A stretch of 38,861 nt of DNA from Campylobacteraceae bacterium (lineage in GTDB: Bacteria; Campylobacterota; Campylobacteria; Campylobacterales; Sulfurovaceae): assembly GCA_027056485.1 (NCBI GenBank), contig JALUKQ010000143.1, forward strand, positions 13,778 through 52,638. The letters run 5' to 3'. Position numbers and translations under genes: made by a program. Of the stretch, positions 7,380 to 15,019 are shown piece by piece. The notes under the pieces are model-generated. The model searched no databases and was not told where the DNA came from. It saw nothing but the letters and a program-made list of their open reading frames with translations. How positions within the stretch are numbered: position 1 is the stretch's first letter; the number at the start of each line of letters is the position of its first letter.

Positions 7380-9027
7380 TACTCCTAAAGTTAAAGAATC
7401 AAAAAGTATTCAAATATTAACAACCATATGGTTGGTACCTTTTTTAGCCATGATTATAGCTTTATGGTTGGCTTTTCAGTACTACACAAAATTAGGTCCT
7501 ACTATTCAGATATCATTTGAGTCAAATGCTGGACTTATTGCCAACCAAAGTCAAATTAAACTACGTAATGTAACTGTTGGTATGGTAACTAAGATATCAC
7601 TCTCTAAAGATGGAGAAGGTATCATAGTTGAAGCTAGAATGAATAAAGAGGTCAGCGACTATCTCAATGATAAATCCAAGTTTTGGATTGTACATGCCGA
7701 TGTAGGTTCTCATGGAGTCTCAGGTTTAGATACTTTGGTTTCGGGCTCATATATAGAATTATATGGAGTAAAAGAAGAAGAGACTAAAAAGCAGTTTGAA
7801 GGGTTAGAAAAACCTTATATGGATCGTGAAGCAAAGGGTGAGTACTACCTTCTAGCAGCTCCCAACTCTTATAATATTACCGATGGCTCAAACGTCTACT
7901 ACCGTATGCTTAAAGTTGGACGTGTTGAACATGTGGGAATAGCACCAAATGGAAAACAGATTAATTTTACAGTTTTTGTTAAAAATGATTATAGTAAATA
8001 TGTCAATGAAAAAAGTAGATTTTATGCAAGTAGCACGGTACAAGTAGATTTGTCCCAAGGTAAACTTGATATTAGTATAGCCTCTATCTCACAAATTGTT
8101 CATGGGGGAATCTCTATTTACACTCCTGTACAAACCATTCATCCAGAATTAAACAGTACAATCTCTAAAGATACAGTTTTTCCTCTCTATAAAAACTTAT
8201 CAGAGATGAAAGAAAAACATCTTATGACGGGTATTGACAATAAAATCTATAAGTTTAATTTTAAAAACAGTATCAACAAACTTGAAATCGGCTCACCAGT
8301 AGAGTTTAATGGTTTCCAAGTTGGATATGTTACCGATATAGATAGTCATTTTAATGAAGCAAATCAGAGTATTAAGTCTGATGTATATGCCATTATACAT
8401 ACCAAAGCATTTACAGGTATTTCAAGCAAAAACAAGGGCTCTGAGATGATAAAAGCACTTGTACACAATGGACTAAAAGCTCAACTTAACTCAAACATAC
8501 CTATGATAGGCTCTAAGTTTATTGACTTAATCTTTAAATCTAATCAGAACAATCAACTTTTAGCAGATAATAATTTTACACTATTTCCTACTATAGAGTC
8601 AACAAAAGAGTTAACAATTATGGAAGAAGTAAAAAAAGTTGTTGTAAAAATAGAAAAACTTGAACTTGAAAAGCTCTTAGCTTCAGCAACCAAACTACTA
8701 GATCAAAATCAAAAACCTGTCAATGACATTTTAAAAGATTTAAGAAAAACCATTAATCATTTTGATACTACCGTTCAAAATTTAAATAAAGTTACTGAGC
8801 AAGATGCTCTACAGACATTACCAGATGATATTCAAAGTACATTGACACAACTAACAGCAACACTTGAAGAGATACAAACACTTAGTAAAGATTATAATGC
8901 AGACTCACTATTTGCTTCTGAACTCTCTATAACACTAAAAGAGTTAACAGCAACGGCTGAATCTATGGGAATTATTAGCCATAAACTTGAGAGAAAAACA
9001 AATGCACTATTACTAGGAGATGATTAA
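7366..9027 (+). CDS. PqiB-like MCE protein with three MCE domains
   Basis: This 553-aa protein is close to E. coli PqiB in size. One N-terminal membrane helix (residues 17-41, TIWLVPFLAMIIALWLAF) is followed by three MCE domains: about 46-140 (GLIANQSQIKLRNVTVGMV), about 155-265 (NVYYRMLKVGRVEHVG) and about 285-395 (GSPVEFNGFQVGYVTDI). Residues 410-545 are helical and likely form the needle-like coiled coil that spans the periplasm. The family moves phospholipids between inner and outer membranes. It overlaps the preceding PqiA-like gene and its stop overlaps the lipoprotein start, a classic pqiABC arrangement. Confidence 0.9.
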   Translation: MQKYNTPKVKESKSIQILTTIWLVPFLAMIIALWLAFQYYTKLGPTIQISFESNAGLIANQSQIKLRNVTVGMVTKISLSKDGEGIIVEARMNKEVSDYLNDKSKFWIVHADVGSHGVSGLDTLVSGSYIELYGVKEEETKKQFEGLEKPYMDREAKGEYYLLAAPNSYNITDGSNVYYRMLKVGRVEHVGIAPNGKQINFTVFVKNDYSKYVNEKSRFYASSTVQVDLSQGKLDISIASISQIVHGGISIYTPVQTIHPELNSTISKDTVFPLYKNLSEMKEKHLMTGIDNKIYKFNFKNSINKLEIGSPVEFNGFQVGYVTDIDSHFNEANQSIKSDVYAIIHTKAFTGISSKNKGSEMIKALVHNGLKAQLNSNIPMIGSKFIDLIFKSNQNNQLLADNNFTLFPTIESTKELTIMEEVKKVVVKIEKLELEKLLASATKLLDQNQKPVNDILKDLRKTINHFDTTVQNLNKVTEQDALQTLPDDIQSTLTQLTATLEEIQTLSKDYNADSLFASELSITLKELTATAESMGIISHKLERKTNALLLGDD

Positions 9028-9575
9028 TGAAAACTCTATTAACCTTATTATTTTTACTACTAACAGTAGGATGTGGTACGAAAAGCTACTATACTTTAGG
9101 AGATAATCTCTCTATAGAGTCTACTGATACCTATAAAGAGAATATAGCTGTAGTTAGAGTTGAGGTACCTAAATATTTAGAAGAGTTTAAACTTGTAAGA
9201 CAAACTACTCCTTATAATGTAGAAATTATAGACAAAGCCAACTGGCTTACACCCATGCAAAAGAGGCTAACTGATGTACTTATAGATTACTTACAACAAT
9301 CTATGAATAATCCTAATGTCCATCTATACCCTTGGGACAGTAGCAACAAAGATAAAAAAAGAGTCTCTGTACGTATTAAAAAATTTATTGCGTACAACAA
9401 TGATGTTATATTAAAAGCTGACTACAAAATACATAACTTAGAGACCAATACTATAAAGTCTGAACTATTTAAAACCAGCGTTAAAACAGATGGTACTTTA
9501 GATGGAATGATGGCTTCTATGGAAAAAGCCTATTTAGAACTTGCTACAAACATTAAAAATAATATTATAAAATAA
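9027..9575 (+). CDS. PqiC-like outer-membrane lipoprotein (ABC-type transport auxiliary lipoprotein)
   Basis: The 182-aa product has a lipoprotein signal peptide with lipobox LTVGC (C16), followed by KSYYTLGD, the usual beginning of PqiC/DUF330 auxiliary lipoproteins. Its start overlaps the stop of the MCE gene by one base (TAATG). It should sit in the outer membrane and dock the end of the PqiB tunnel. Length matches the family, and it closes the four-gene lipid-transport operon. Confidence 0.85.
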   Translation: MKTLLTLLFLLLTVGCGTKSYYTLGDNLSIESTDTYKENIAVVRVEVPKYLEEFKLVRQTTPYNVEIIDKANWLTPMQKRLTDVLIDYLQQSMNNPNVHLYPWDSSNKDKKRVSVRIKKFIAYNNDVILKADYKIHNLETNTIKSELFKTSVKTDGTLDGMMASMEKAYLELATNIKNNIIK

Positions 9576-9604
9576 AGATAAGAGTTATTTTAGTCTTCAA
9601 GGGG

Positions 9605-9610
9605 TATAAT
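9605..9610 (+). promoter_or_regulatory. -10 box for mltG, predicting a leaderless or very short leader mRNA
   Basis: TATAAT at 9605-9610 is followed by CTTAACA and the ATG at 9618, so transcription should begin on or next to the start codon. The only AGGGG nearby lies upstream of the -10 and would not be in the mRNA. Confidence 0.55.
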
Positions 9611-9617
9611 CTTAACA

Positions 9618-10574
9618 ATGAAATATTTTAACACATTTTACGGCTTTATACGCCTAATAATAACTGTAGTATTAGTAATGTTAATTACATTAATATTCTA
9701 TATATCTACACCTATCAAAACAACCCAAACTGTAACCCTACCAAAAGGGAGTATTACCAATACCATTAACTATTTAAAAAGTGAGGGTTATGCTTTAACC
9801 ATTATAGATACTTATCTTTTAGCCTACTTTATTGAAGGTAAACCTAGAAGTGGAACACTAGTCATAGGTGAAGGAAAAATGAATCGTTTAGATTTTTTAC
9901 ATAAACTCACCAATGCAAAAGAGGCAATAGATATTATAACACTTATACCTGGAGAGACTCTTCCAATCTTCTTAGAAACTATTGCTAAAGAGTATAAGTT
10001 TGATATTAAAAAGTTAGAAGAGGGTTATCACAAGTTTAGTAACTATAAAGAGGCTGGGATTATTCCAGATACCTATCATATACCTATAGATACAAATGAA
10101 ACTAAACTGATGAAAATTTTAACAAGTCAGAGTGAAAAGAAGTATAAAGAGTTAGCCATAAAACATCTAAAAAAATATAATGAAAAAGAGTGGAATAAAA
10201 TCTTGACTATCTCATCTATAGTACAAAAAGAGGCTGCCAACAAAGATGAAATGCCAACCGTCGCTTCGGTCGTATTTAACAGACTCAAAAAAAATATGGC
10301 TTTACAGATGGATGGAACCCTAAACTATGGTAAATACTCCCATGTTAAAGTGACACCAAAACGTATAAAAGAAGACAAGAGTAAGTTTAATACATATGCC
10401 AATGTAGGTCTACCTCCCTACCCTATCTGTTCTGTATCTTTAGATGCTATAAAAGCAACACTAGAACCTCAAGAGACAAATTACTTATACTTTATGAGAA
10501 ACAAAACAACTAAAGTACATGATTTTACAGACTCATACAAAGAACATCTAAAAAATATTAAAAAGGCTAAATAA
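9618..10574 (+). CDS. mltG: endolytic murein transglycosylase MltG
   Basis: This 318-aa enzyme cleaves nascent glycan strands in the periplasm to end peptidoglycan polymerisation. One N-terminal membrane anchor (residues 11-31) is followed by a LysM-like region and the YceG catalytic domain. The catalytic glutamate is E205 in SSIVQKEA, followed by VASVVFNRL, LQMDGTLNYG, NTYANVGLPPYPI and the SLDAIKATLEP block typical of the family. It is preceded by its own perfect TATAAT, separating it from the lipid-transport operon. Confidence 0.92.
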   Translation: MKYFNTFYGFIRLIITVVLVMLITLIFYISTPIKTTQTVTLPKGSITNTINYLKSEGYALTIIDTYLLAYFIEGKPRSGTLVIGEGKMNRLDFLHKLTNAKEAIDIITLIPGETLPIFLETIAKEYKFDIKKLEEGYHKFSNYKEAGIIPDTYHIPIDTNETKLMKILTSQSEKKYKELAIKHLKKYNEKEWNKILTISSIVQKEAANKDEMPTVASVVFNRLKKNMALQMDGTLNYGKYSHVKVTPKRIKEDKSKFNTYANVGLPPYPICSVSLDAIKATLEPQETNYLYFMRNKTTKVHDFTDSYKEHLKNIKKAK

Positions 10575-10720
10575 AATACCTTCAAAACAGATGTATTAAA
10601 ATGGGATTATTAAACATTTTTACGCAGAATCTTTATTTCTAGTTTAACTTTTTTAAAAGGAGTGTATGCTAAGTACATGACGTTAAAAGAATTAAAATAG
10701 GAAGAAAAAGGCAAGTAAGG

Positions 10721-10805
10721 TGGTGCGTCAGAGAGGATTTGAACCTCCACACCCGTAGGGCACTACCCCCTCAAGGTAGCGTGTCTACCGTTCCACCACT
10801 GACGC
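10721..10805 (-). tRNA. tRNA-Leu (anticodon GAG)
   Basis: On the minus strand the acceptor GCGTCAG pairs with CTGACGC, followed by discriminator A and an encoded CCA. The D-arm is GTGGAACGGTAGACAC. The anticodon stem CTACC/GGTAG encloses loop TTGAGGG, giving anticodon GAG. A long variable arm (GTGCCCTACGGGTGT) marks a class II leucine tRNA, and the T-arm is GGAGG-TTCAAAT-CCTCT. It reads CUC/CUU codons. Confidence 0.95.
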
Positions 10806-10874
10806 ACATGGGAACTAAAATACTTTTAAAGAGTAATAACTTTTCTAATAAAACGAGGGCATAACTGTTAAGTT

Positions 10875-10895
10875 AGGGTGGCATTATACCACCCT
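10875..10895 (-). promoter_or_regulatory. palindrome AGGGTGG/CCACCCT with TATAAT in its loop, between atpE and tRNA-Leu
   Basis: The 7-bp arms are 10875-10881 and 10889-10895. The minus-strand -10 TATAAT (10883-10888) lies entirely in the 7-base loop. It lies between the atpE stop and tRNA-Leu, both on the minus strand, so it can serve as the tRNA promoter (start near 10876) and/or as an atpE 3' hairpin. There is no U tract, so a classical terminator is less likely. Confidence 0.5.
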
Positions 10896-10922
10896 AATCT
10901 TAGCTAGTCTTTAAACTAAAAC

Positions 10923-11234
10923 CTATCCAAGGAATGGGTTAGCGTAAAGAGCAATAAGAGCAATAACAAGTGTATAGATAACTTGTGCTTCAATCATCGC
11001 AAGAGCAATAAACATAGTAGTCATTAGTTTACCACCAAGACCTGGGTTTCTAGCAGTACCAGCAATAGTAGCAGCAGCAGTATGACCCATACCAATAGCT
11101 CCACCAAGAGCAGCAAGACCAAGACCAACACCAGCAGCAACTACTGAGTATGCTTTAATCATAGATTCACCATCTGCTTCACCGGCAAACGCAACAGCAC
11201 CAAGTGCTAAGAAAAGTAAGAAAAACTTTTTCAT
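10923..11234 (-). CDS. atpE: F0F1 ATP synthase subunit c
   Basis: This 103-aa rotor-ring subunit has a signal-like first helix (residues 1-17) typical of Campylobacterota, then two transmembrane helices joined by the polar ARNPG loop (R62, N63, P64). The ion-binding carboxylate is E82 (ALAMIEAQVIYTLV). The glycine-rich GVGLGLAALGGAIGMG helix is the ring-packing face. As in related genomes it stands apart from the main atp operon. Transcription probably starts about 135 bases upstream, at a TATAAT (11376-11381). Confidence 0.95.
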   Translation of the reverse strand: MKKFFLLFLALGAVAFAGEADGESMIKAYSVVAAGVGLGLAALGGAIGMGHTAAATIAGTARNPGLGGKLMTTMFIALAMIEAQVIYTLVIALIALYANPFLG

Positions 11235-11375
11235 TTTATATCCTTAAAATTATGGGCTTTAAGTCTCCCTTGACTGCGTTTCAAAGTCCGTTCGGATAGC
11301 GTAAACACGTAAACGTGCCAACAAGCACATAAATGCAACCTGTTTCCCTACTTATCACTTCGTAATAACGACGCG

Positions 11376-11381
11376 ATTATA
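11376..11381 (-). promoter_or_regulatory. -10 box of atpE
   Basis: A perfect TATAAT on the minus strand in GGTTATAATCGCGTC. It is the best promoter in the atpE-yoeB gap. Confidence 0.55.
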
Positions 11382-11527
11382 ACCAATAAAAGATATGATT
11401 TAGTTAGTAATCTCAAAAAATAGTTCTACAAAAAAGCCAAAAGTTTTAAGTGGTACAAAAAGAAACAAAAGTTATATTCTAAAATAAATTTCCTTATTAA
11501 AGTGTGTAATGCTTGGCTCGATAATAC

Positions 11528-11554
11528 CTTGAAATTTTAAGACAACTTTTCAAG
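11528..11554 (-). terminator. hairpin downstream of yoeB
   Basis: On the minus strand CTTGAAA and TTTCAAG (7 bp) enclose a 13-base loop, 23 bases after the yoeB stop. The following bases are not a clean U tract, so it is at best a weak intrinsic terminator. Confidence 0.35.
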
Positions 11555-11577
11555 TAAATTTATTACAGTCTGTTTGT

Positions 11578-11838
11578 TTAATTCCCATAATGAAATCTAC
11601 AAGCTATAACATTTATTTGCTCATCAAAAACTTCATAAACCAAACGATGTTCTTGATTGATACGTCGTGACCAAGCACCTTGAAGTTCATATTTTAAAGG
11701 TTCAGGTTTTCCTGTTCCTTCATAGGGAGTTCTTTTTATCTCTTTTAATAAATTGTTGATTTTTTTGAGTAGCTTTTTGTCATATTGTTGCCAATAGCAG
11801 TAGTCATCCCATGCTTCATCTGTAAAAAGAAGATTCAT
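11578..11838 (-). CDS. yoeB: YoeB-family toxin (ribosome-dependent mRNA interferase)
   Basis: This 86-aa RelE-superfamily toxin aligns along its whole length with E. coli YoeB (DDYCYWQQYDKK, KINNLLKEIKRTPYEGTGKPEPLK, WSRRINQEHRLVY, ACRFHY). The catalytic residues E46, R65, H83 and the final Y84 are all in place, so it should be active. YoeB toxins cleave mRNA in the ribosomal A site. Its ATG overlaps the antitoxin stop by one base, so the two are co-translated. Confidence 0.95.
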   Translation of the reverse strand: MNLLFTDEAWDDYCYWQQYDKKLLKKINNLLKEIKRTPYEGTGKPEPLKYELQGAWSRRINQEHRLVYEVFDEQINVIACRFHYGN

Positions 11839-12089
11839 TACTCAAGTAACTCTCTTTGTGTGACTTTCCCTGCTCTTGCACTTGCTAATGAGTTCAGTAG
11901 ACGCTCTCTGTTTTTAGGTGATGAGAGTAGATAATTGGTCTCTTTCATAGCGTTGTAACTATCAAGTGAAATAATCACAACATTCTCTCCATTTTTACGG
12001 TTAACAATGACCTCTTCACTATCTGCATAGACTGAATCAAATAGTGACTTTAGATTGTTTCTTGCTTCTGTAAAATTGACTACTTGCAT
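11838..12089 (-). CDS. yefM: YefM-family antitoxin (Phd/YefM)
   Basis: The start is ATG 12089, because AAAGGAG lies five bases upstream; an ATG at 12110 would add seven residues. The resulting 83 aa match E. coli YefM in length. The N-terminal Phd/YefM DNA-binding fold (VVNFTEARNNLKSLFDSV, VIVNRKNGENVVIISL) is followed by a toxin-neutralising tail (ETNYLLSSPKNRERLL). It should repress its own promoter, with YoeB as corepressor. Confidence 0.94.
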   Translation of the reverse strand: MQVVNFTEARNNLKSLFDSVYADSEEVIVNRKNGENVVIISLDSYNAMKETNYLLSSPKNRERLLNSLASARAGKVTQRELLE

Positions 12090-12114
12090 AAAAACTCCTT
12101 TATGTTCCATATAT

Positions 12115-12137
12115 TGTACATATTATAGGACATTATA
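12115..12137 (-). promoter_or_regulatory. yefM-yoeB promoter and operator
   Basis: Minus-strand TATAAT boxes lie at 12132-12137 and 12122-12127. Just downstream is TGTACA (12115-12120), the hexamer at the core of the E. coli yefM-yoeB operator palindromes. The motif would overlap the transcription start, as expected for autorepression. Confidence 0.6.
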
Positions 12138-12186
12138 GGGGAAATGTCAAGTTTGTTGTAGTTGATAACATAAGCAAGGTTAAAAT

Positions 12187-14319
12187 CTACAACAAGTAAG
12201 CAGGTGTACAAAGCTCTACTTTTTTCCCTTTTTGCTCCATAACTATAATATCAATAGCATCACCAACACTGTATCGCTCACCAAGATTATTTACACGCTC
12301 TTTAGCAACTTTAGAGATATGGAGCAGAGCATCAAAACCATCTGGCATCTCTATAAACATTCCAAACTCAACTATCTTCTTAATTTTACCAGCATATTGT
12401 TTGTTTACTTCATATACCATCTGTTTTTTAACAGGTGCAGAAGTAATAGCATCTATAAACTCTTTTGCTCCATCAACATCTTCTTTTGAAGAACCTGTAA
12501 TTTTAACAGCATTGGTATCACGGTCAATATCTATACTTACACCATACTTTTCGATAATCTCACGAATGGTTCCCCCACCCTTACCAATGATAGCAGGCAC
12601 ATGACTTCCATCTACAGAGAACTGTACCGTAGAAGGTAAAGCTTGACTTGAAGGCATGGTTTTAAGAGACTCTTCCATTATATTTAAAATATGAAGTCTA
12701 CCCTCTTTTGCTTGGAAGAGTGCTTCTTTTAAGACATCTGCTTCTATTCCACCCAGTTTAATATCCATCTGCATAGCTGTTACACCATCTTCGGTACCTG
12801 TGATTTTAAAATCCATATCACCATCATGGTCTTCTAGTCCCATAATATCAGTAAGAACACAGTTTTTTGTACCATCAGTTACCAGCCCCATTGCGATACC
12901 AGCAACAAGCTTAGAAGTCTCTACCTCTGCAGCTCTAAGAGCTAAGGAACCACCACATACCGTTGCCATAGATGAAGAACCATTTGATTCTAAAATCTCA
13001 GAAACCAAACGTACTGTTCCATCTCTATTTAAATCAAGTGTTGGCTCTAAACCTCTTTTTCCAAGATTACCATGACCCAACTCTCTACGCCCTGGAGCTC
13101 TGGCTGGTTTTGCTTCACCCACTGAAAAACCAGGGAAGTTGTAATGAACCATAAATGTTTCATATAATGCACTTTTTGTACCTATAAGGTCATAGGACTG
13201 AGCAGCTTTCATGTCACCGAGTGTTGCTGTAACTAAAGCTTGTGTCTGACCACGAGTAAAGAGACAAGAACCATGAACCGAAGGTAAAATATTGATATCA
13301 ATATCAATAGGACGAACTTCATTTAAAGCTCTTCCATCTGCTCGAACTGATTTGTCGAGAATAAGTGAACGAACTACAGATTTTTTATAAGCTTCTAACA
13401 TTTTAGAAACCAACTCTTTATCTGCTTCTTCACCTTTAGCTTCTAATGCTTCCATAATGGTTGTTCGTACATCTTTTAAAGCTTGACTTCTCTCACTCTT
13501 AGCCATAGATTGAACAGCCAAAGAGACAGCTTCTGCATAGTTCTCCTCTATAAATTTATATAAATTATCATCTGCTTTATCTTCTGCAATCTCTACAGCT
13601 ATCTCTTCTTTTTTAGCTATTTTAAAATCATTATCATATGCTGATGATGCTACTTCAATAGCTGTTTGAGCAATATCAATTATCTCTAAAAGCTCATCTT
13701 CTTCCAGTTCATTAGTCTGCTGAACATGCTCCTCTTGCGTTGCATGAACACACATCTCTATCATTAAGATATCTGAACCAGACCCAACTACCAAAAGGTC
13801 TAAAGAAGAATCTTCTTGCTCTAAAAGTGTTGGATTGATTAATACTTCATCTCCAATCTTACCTAAGCGAACAGCTGCTACTACTTGATTGACAGGAATA
13901 TCAGAAGTATAAAGTGCTGCAGAAGCTGCATGCATAGCTGCTACTTGCATATCTACAGCTGGGTCTGAACTTAAAACAGTAATACTAATCACCACAGGAT
14001 TATGAAATCCTTTAGGAAAAAGTGGTCTTAAACTTCTATCGACTATTCTTGAAGTCAACGTCTCAAAATCACCTGGCTTAGTCTCTCTTTTTATGAATCC
14101 ACCAGGGATTTTTGCTGCTGCATAAGTCTTTTCAACATATTGTACAGTTAATGGTAAAAAATCTTCATCTACTGGTTTTGGGTCAATGGCTACTGCTGCT
14201 AAAAGCACAGCATCTCCACAATGGTAAAGAACAGCTCCACTTGCTTGTTTTGCTACTTTATTAAATTGATATCGCTCTTCTAGGTTATTACAACTCACTA
14301 CTATATTTTGTTCATTCAT
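12187..14319 (-). CDS. pnp: polyribonucleotide nucleotidyltransferase (PNPase)
   Basis: This 710-aa enzyme degrades RNA 3' to 5' by phosphorolysis and is part of RNA turnover complexes. Two RNase PH-like cores flank an all-helical linker; conserved blocks include FLPLTVQYVEKTYAAAKIPGGF, TLTSRIVDRSLRPLFPKGF, RAPGRRELGHGNL and the active-site region DIMGLEDHDGDMDFK. The C-terminus carries a KH domain (VPAIIGKGGGTIREI) and an S1 domain ending at VELCTPAYLL. The start overlaps the stop of the upstream phosphoribosyltransferase-like gene by eight bases. Confidence 0.97.
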   Translation of the reverse strand: MNEQNIVVSCNNLEERYQFNKVAKQASGAVLYHCGDAVLLAAVAIDPKPVDEDFLPLTVQYVEKTYAAAKIPGGFIKRETKPGDFETLTSRIVDRSLRPLFPKGFHNPVVISITVLSSDPAVDMQVAAMHAASAALYTSDIPVNQVVAAVRLGKIGDEVLINPTLLEQEDSSLDLLVVGSGSDILMIEMCVHATQEEHVQQTNELEEDELLEIIDIAQTAIEVASSAYDNDFKIAKKEEIAVEIAEDKADDNLYKFIEENYAEAVSLAVQSMAKSERSQALKDVRTTIMEALEAKGEEADKELVSKMLEAYKKSVVRSLILDKSVRADGRALNEVRPIDIDINILPSVHGSCLFTRGQTQALVTATLGDMKAAQSYDLIGTKSALYETFMVHYNFPGFSVGEAKPARAPGRRELGHGNLGKRGLEPTLDLNRDGTVRLVSEILESNGSSSMATVCGGSLALRAAEVETSKLVAGIAMGLVTDGTKNCVLTDIMGLEDHDGDMDFKITGTEDGVTAMQMDIKLGGIEADVLKEALFQAKEGRLHILNIMEESLKTMPSSQALPSTVQFSVDGSHVPAIIGKGGGTIREIIEKYGVSIDIDRDTNAVKITGSSKEDVDGAKEFIDAITSAPVKKQMVYEVNKQYAGKIKKIVEFGMFIEMPDGFDALLHISKVAKERVNNLGERYSVGDAIDIIVMEQKGKKVELCTPAYLL

Positions 14320-15007
14320 TATCTATCTTTCCTTTTTCATATGTATTCATTACATTTTTCATTATTTTATCTATCTCTTCAAAACCAAAAGGTTCTAACT
14401 CTTCATAGTAATACTCTACAGAGATATAGTCATCTATCTTGTGTGGACAAAAAATATTGTCACATATAGTTAGTAAACTTTTATAAACAACATTGTCTAA
14501 AATAGGGACTGCTATAAAGATGTTTTTTGCACCTAAAGATATGGCTGTCTTAACAGCCGACATCATCGTTAACCCTGTCTCCACACACTCATCGGTCAAT
14601 ATAACATATTTGTCATTTAAATCTTGTAACTCCAATCCATAACGATATTTATCTATATGACTTAAAATATTTTTTTTATACTTAATATACGCCTCTGCAT
14701 AAATATAATCTTTTGAGATATTAAAGGCAGTGGTCAATGCTTTATGAATAATAACCTCTTCAGTCTCTCCAACCATGGCAATGGTTAACTCTTTGTTAAC
14801 ATTAGAGTAGATAGGTTCCGTCAGAAGAATATCCATAGAACAGCCAATTTTCTTAGCAATCTGCTCAGCAAAATAGACCCCACCTTCACTAACAGATAAA
14901 ACAATAATATTATCTAAAGTAGTGACATCTAGAGAAAATTCAGTAATCAACTGTTCTGATGCATCTTTCCTATTCTTAAAAAGTATCTGGTTTTTTTCTT
15001 CTGTCAT
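14312..15007 (-). CDS. phosphoribosyltransferase-like protein upstream of pnp
   Basis: This 231-aa protein has a type I phosphoribosyltransferase fold: the PRPP loop is VILTDECVETGLTMMSA (residues 135-151; D139/E140 and ETG 143-145), and IIVLSVSEGGVYFAEQIAKK is the first strand-loop. The hood region and C-terminus (about residues 185-231) are unlike hpt, apt or upp, so the substrate base cannot be named. It overlaps pnp by eight bases and lies just after the MCE gene, suggesting co-transcription with RNA turnover. It may be a nucleobase salvage or regulatory PRTase. Confidence 0.75.
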   Translation of the reverse strand: MTEEKNQILFKNRKDASEQLITEFSLDVTTLDNIIVLSVSEGGVYFAEQIAKKIGCSMDILLTEPIYSNVNKELTIAMVGETEEVIIHKALTTAFNISKDYIYAEAYIKYKKNILSHIDKYRYGLELQDLNDKYVILTDECVETGLTMMSAVKTAISLGAKNIFIAVPILDNVVYKSLLTICDNIFCPHKIDDYISVEYYYEELEPFGFEEIDKIMKNVMNTYEKGKIDNE

Positions 15008-15019
15008 CTCTATCTTTTA

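Larger units (their letters stand above)
11235..11577. other. atpE leader and intergenic spacer, no gene seen
   Basis: On the minus strand TATAAT at 11376-11381 would start transcription near 11369, giving a leader of about 135 bases. The leader holds small inverted elements (CACG-TTTA-CGTG; GACT-TTGAAACGC-AGTC) and is unusually GC-rich for this genome. 11400-11520 is AT-rich with no credible ORF. 11528-11554 is the hairpin listed separately. Confidence 0.5.

Noticed and set aside
10664-10678. Tiny ORF (ATG CTA AGT ACA TGA) after AAAAGGAG downstream of mltG
   Set aside because: Only four codons, no downstream gene on that strand to regulate, and it is probably chance.
12800-13154. Long plus-strand open frames opposite pnp
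   Set aside because: They are antisense shadows of a strongly conserved gene and have no ribosome sites or recognisable product.
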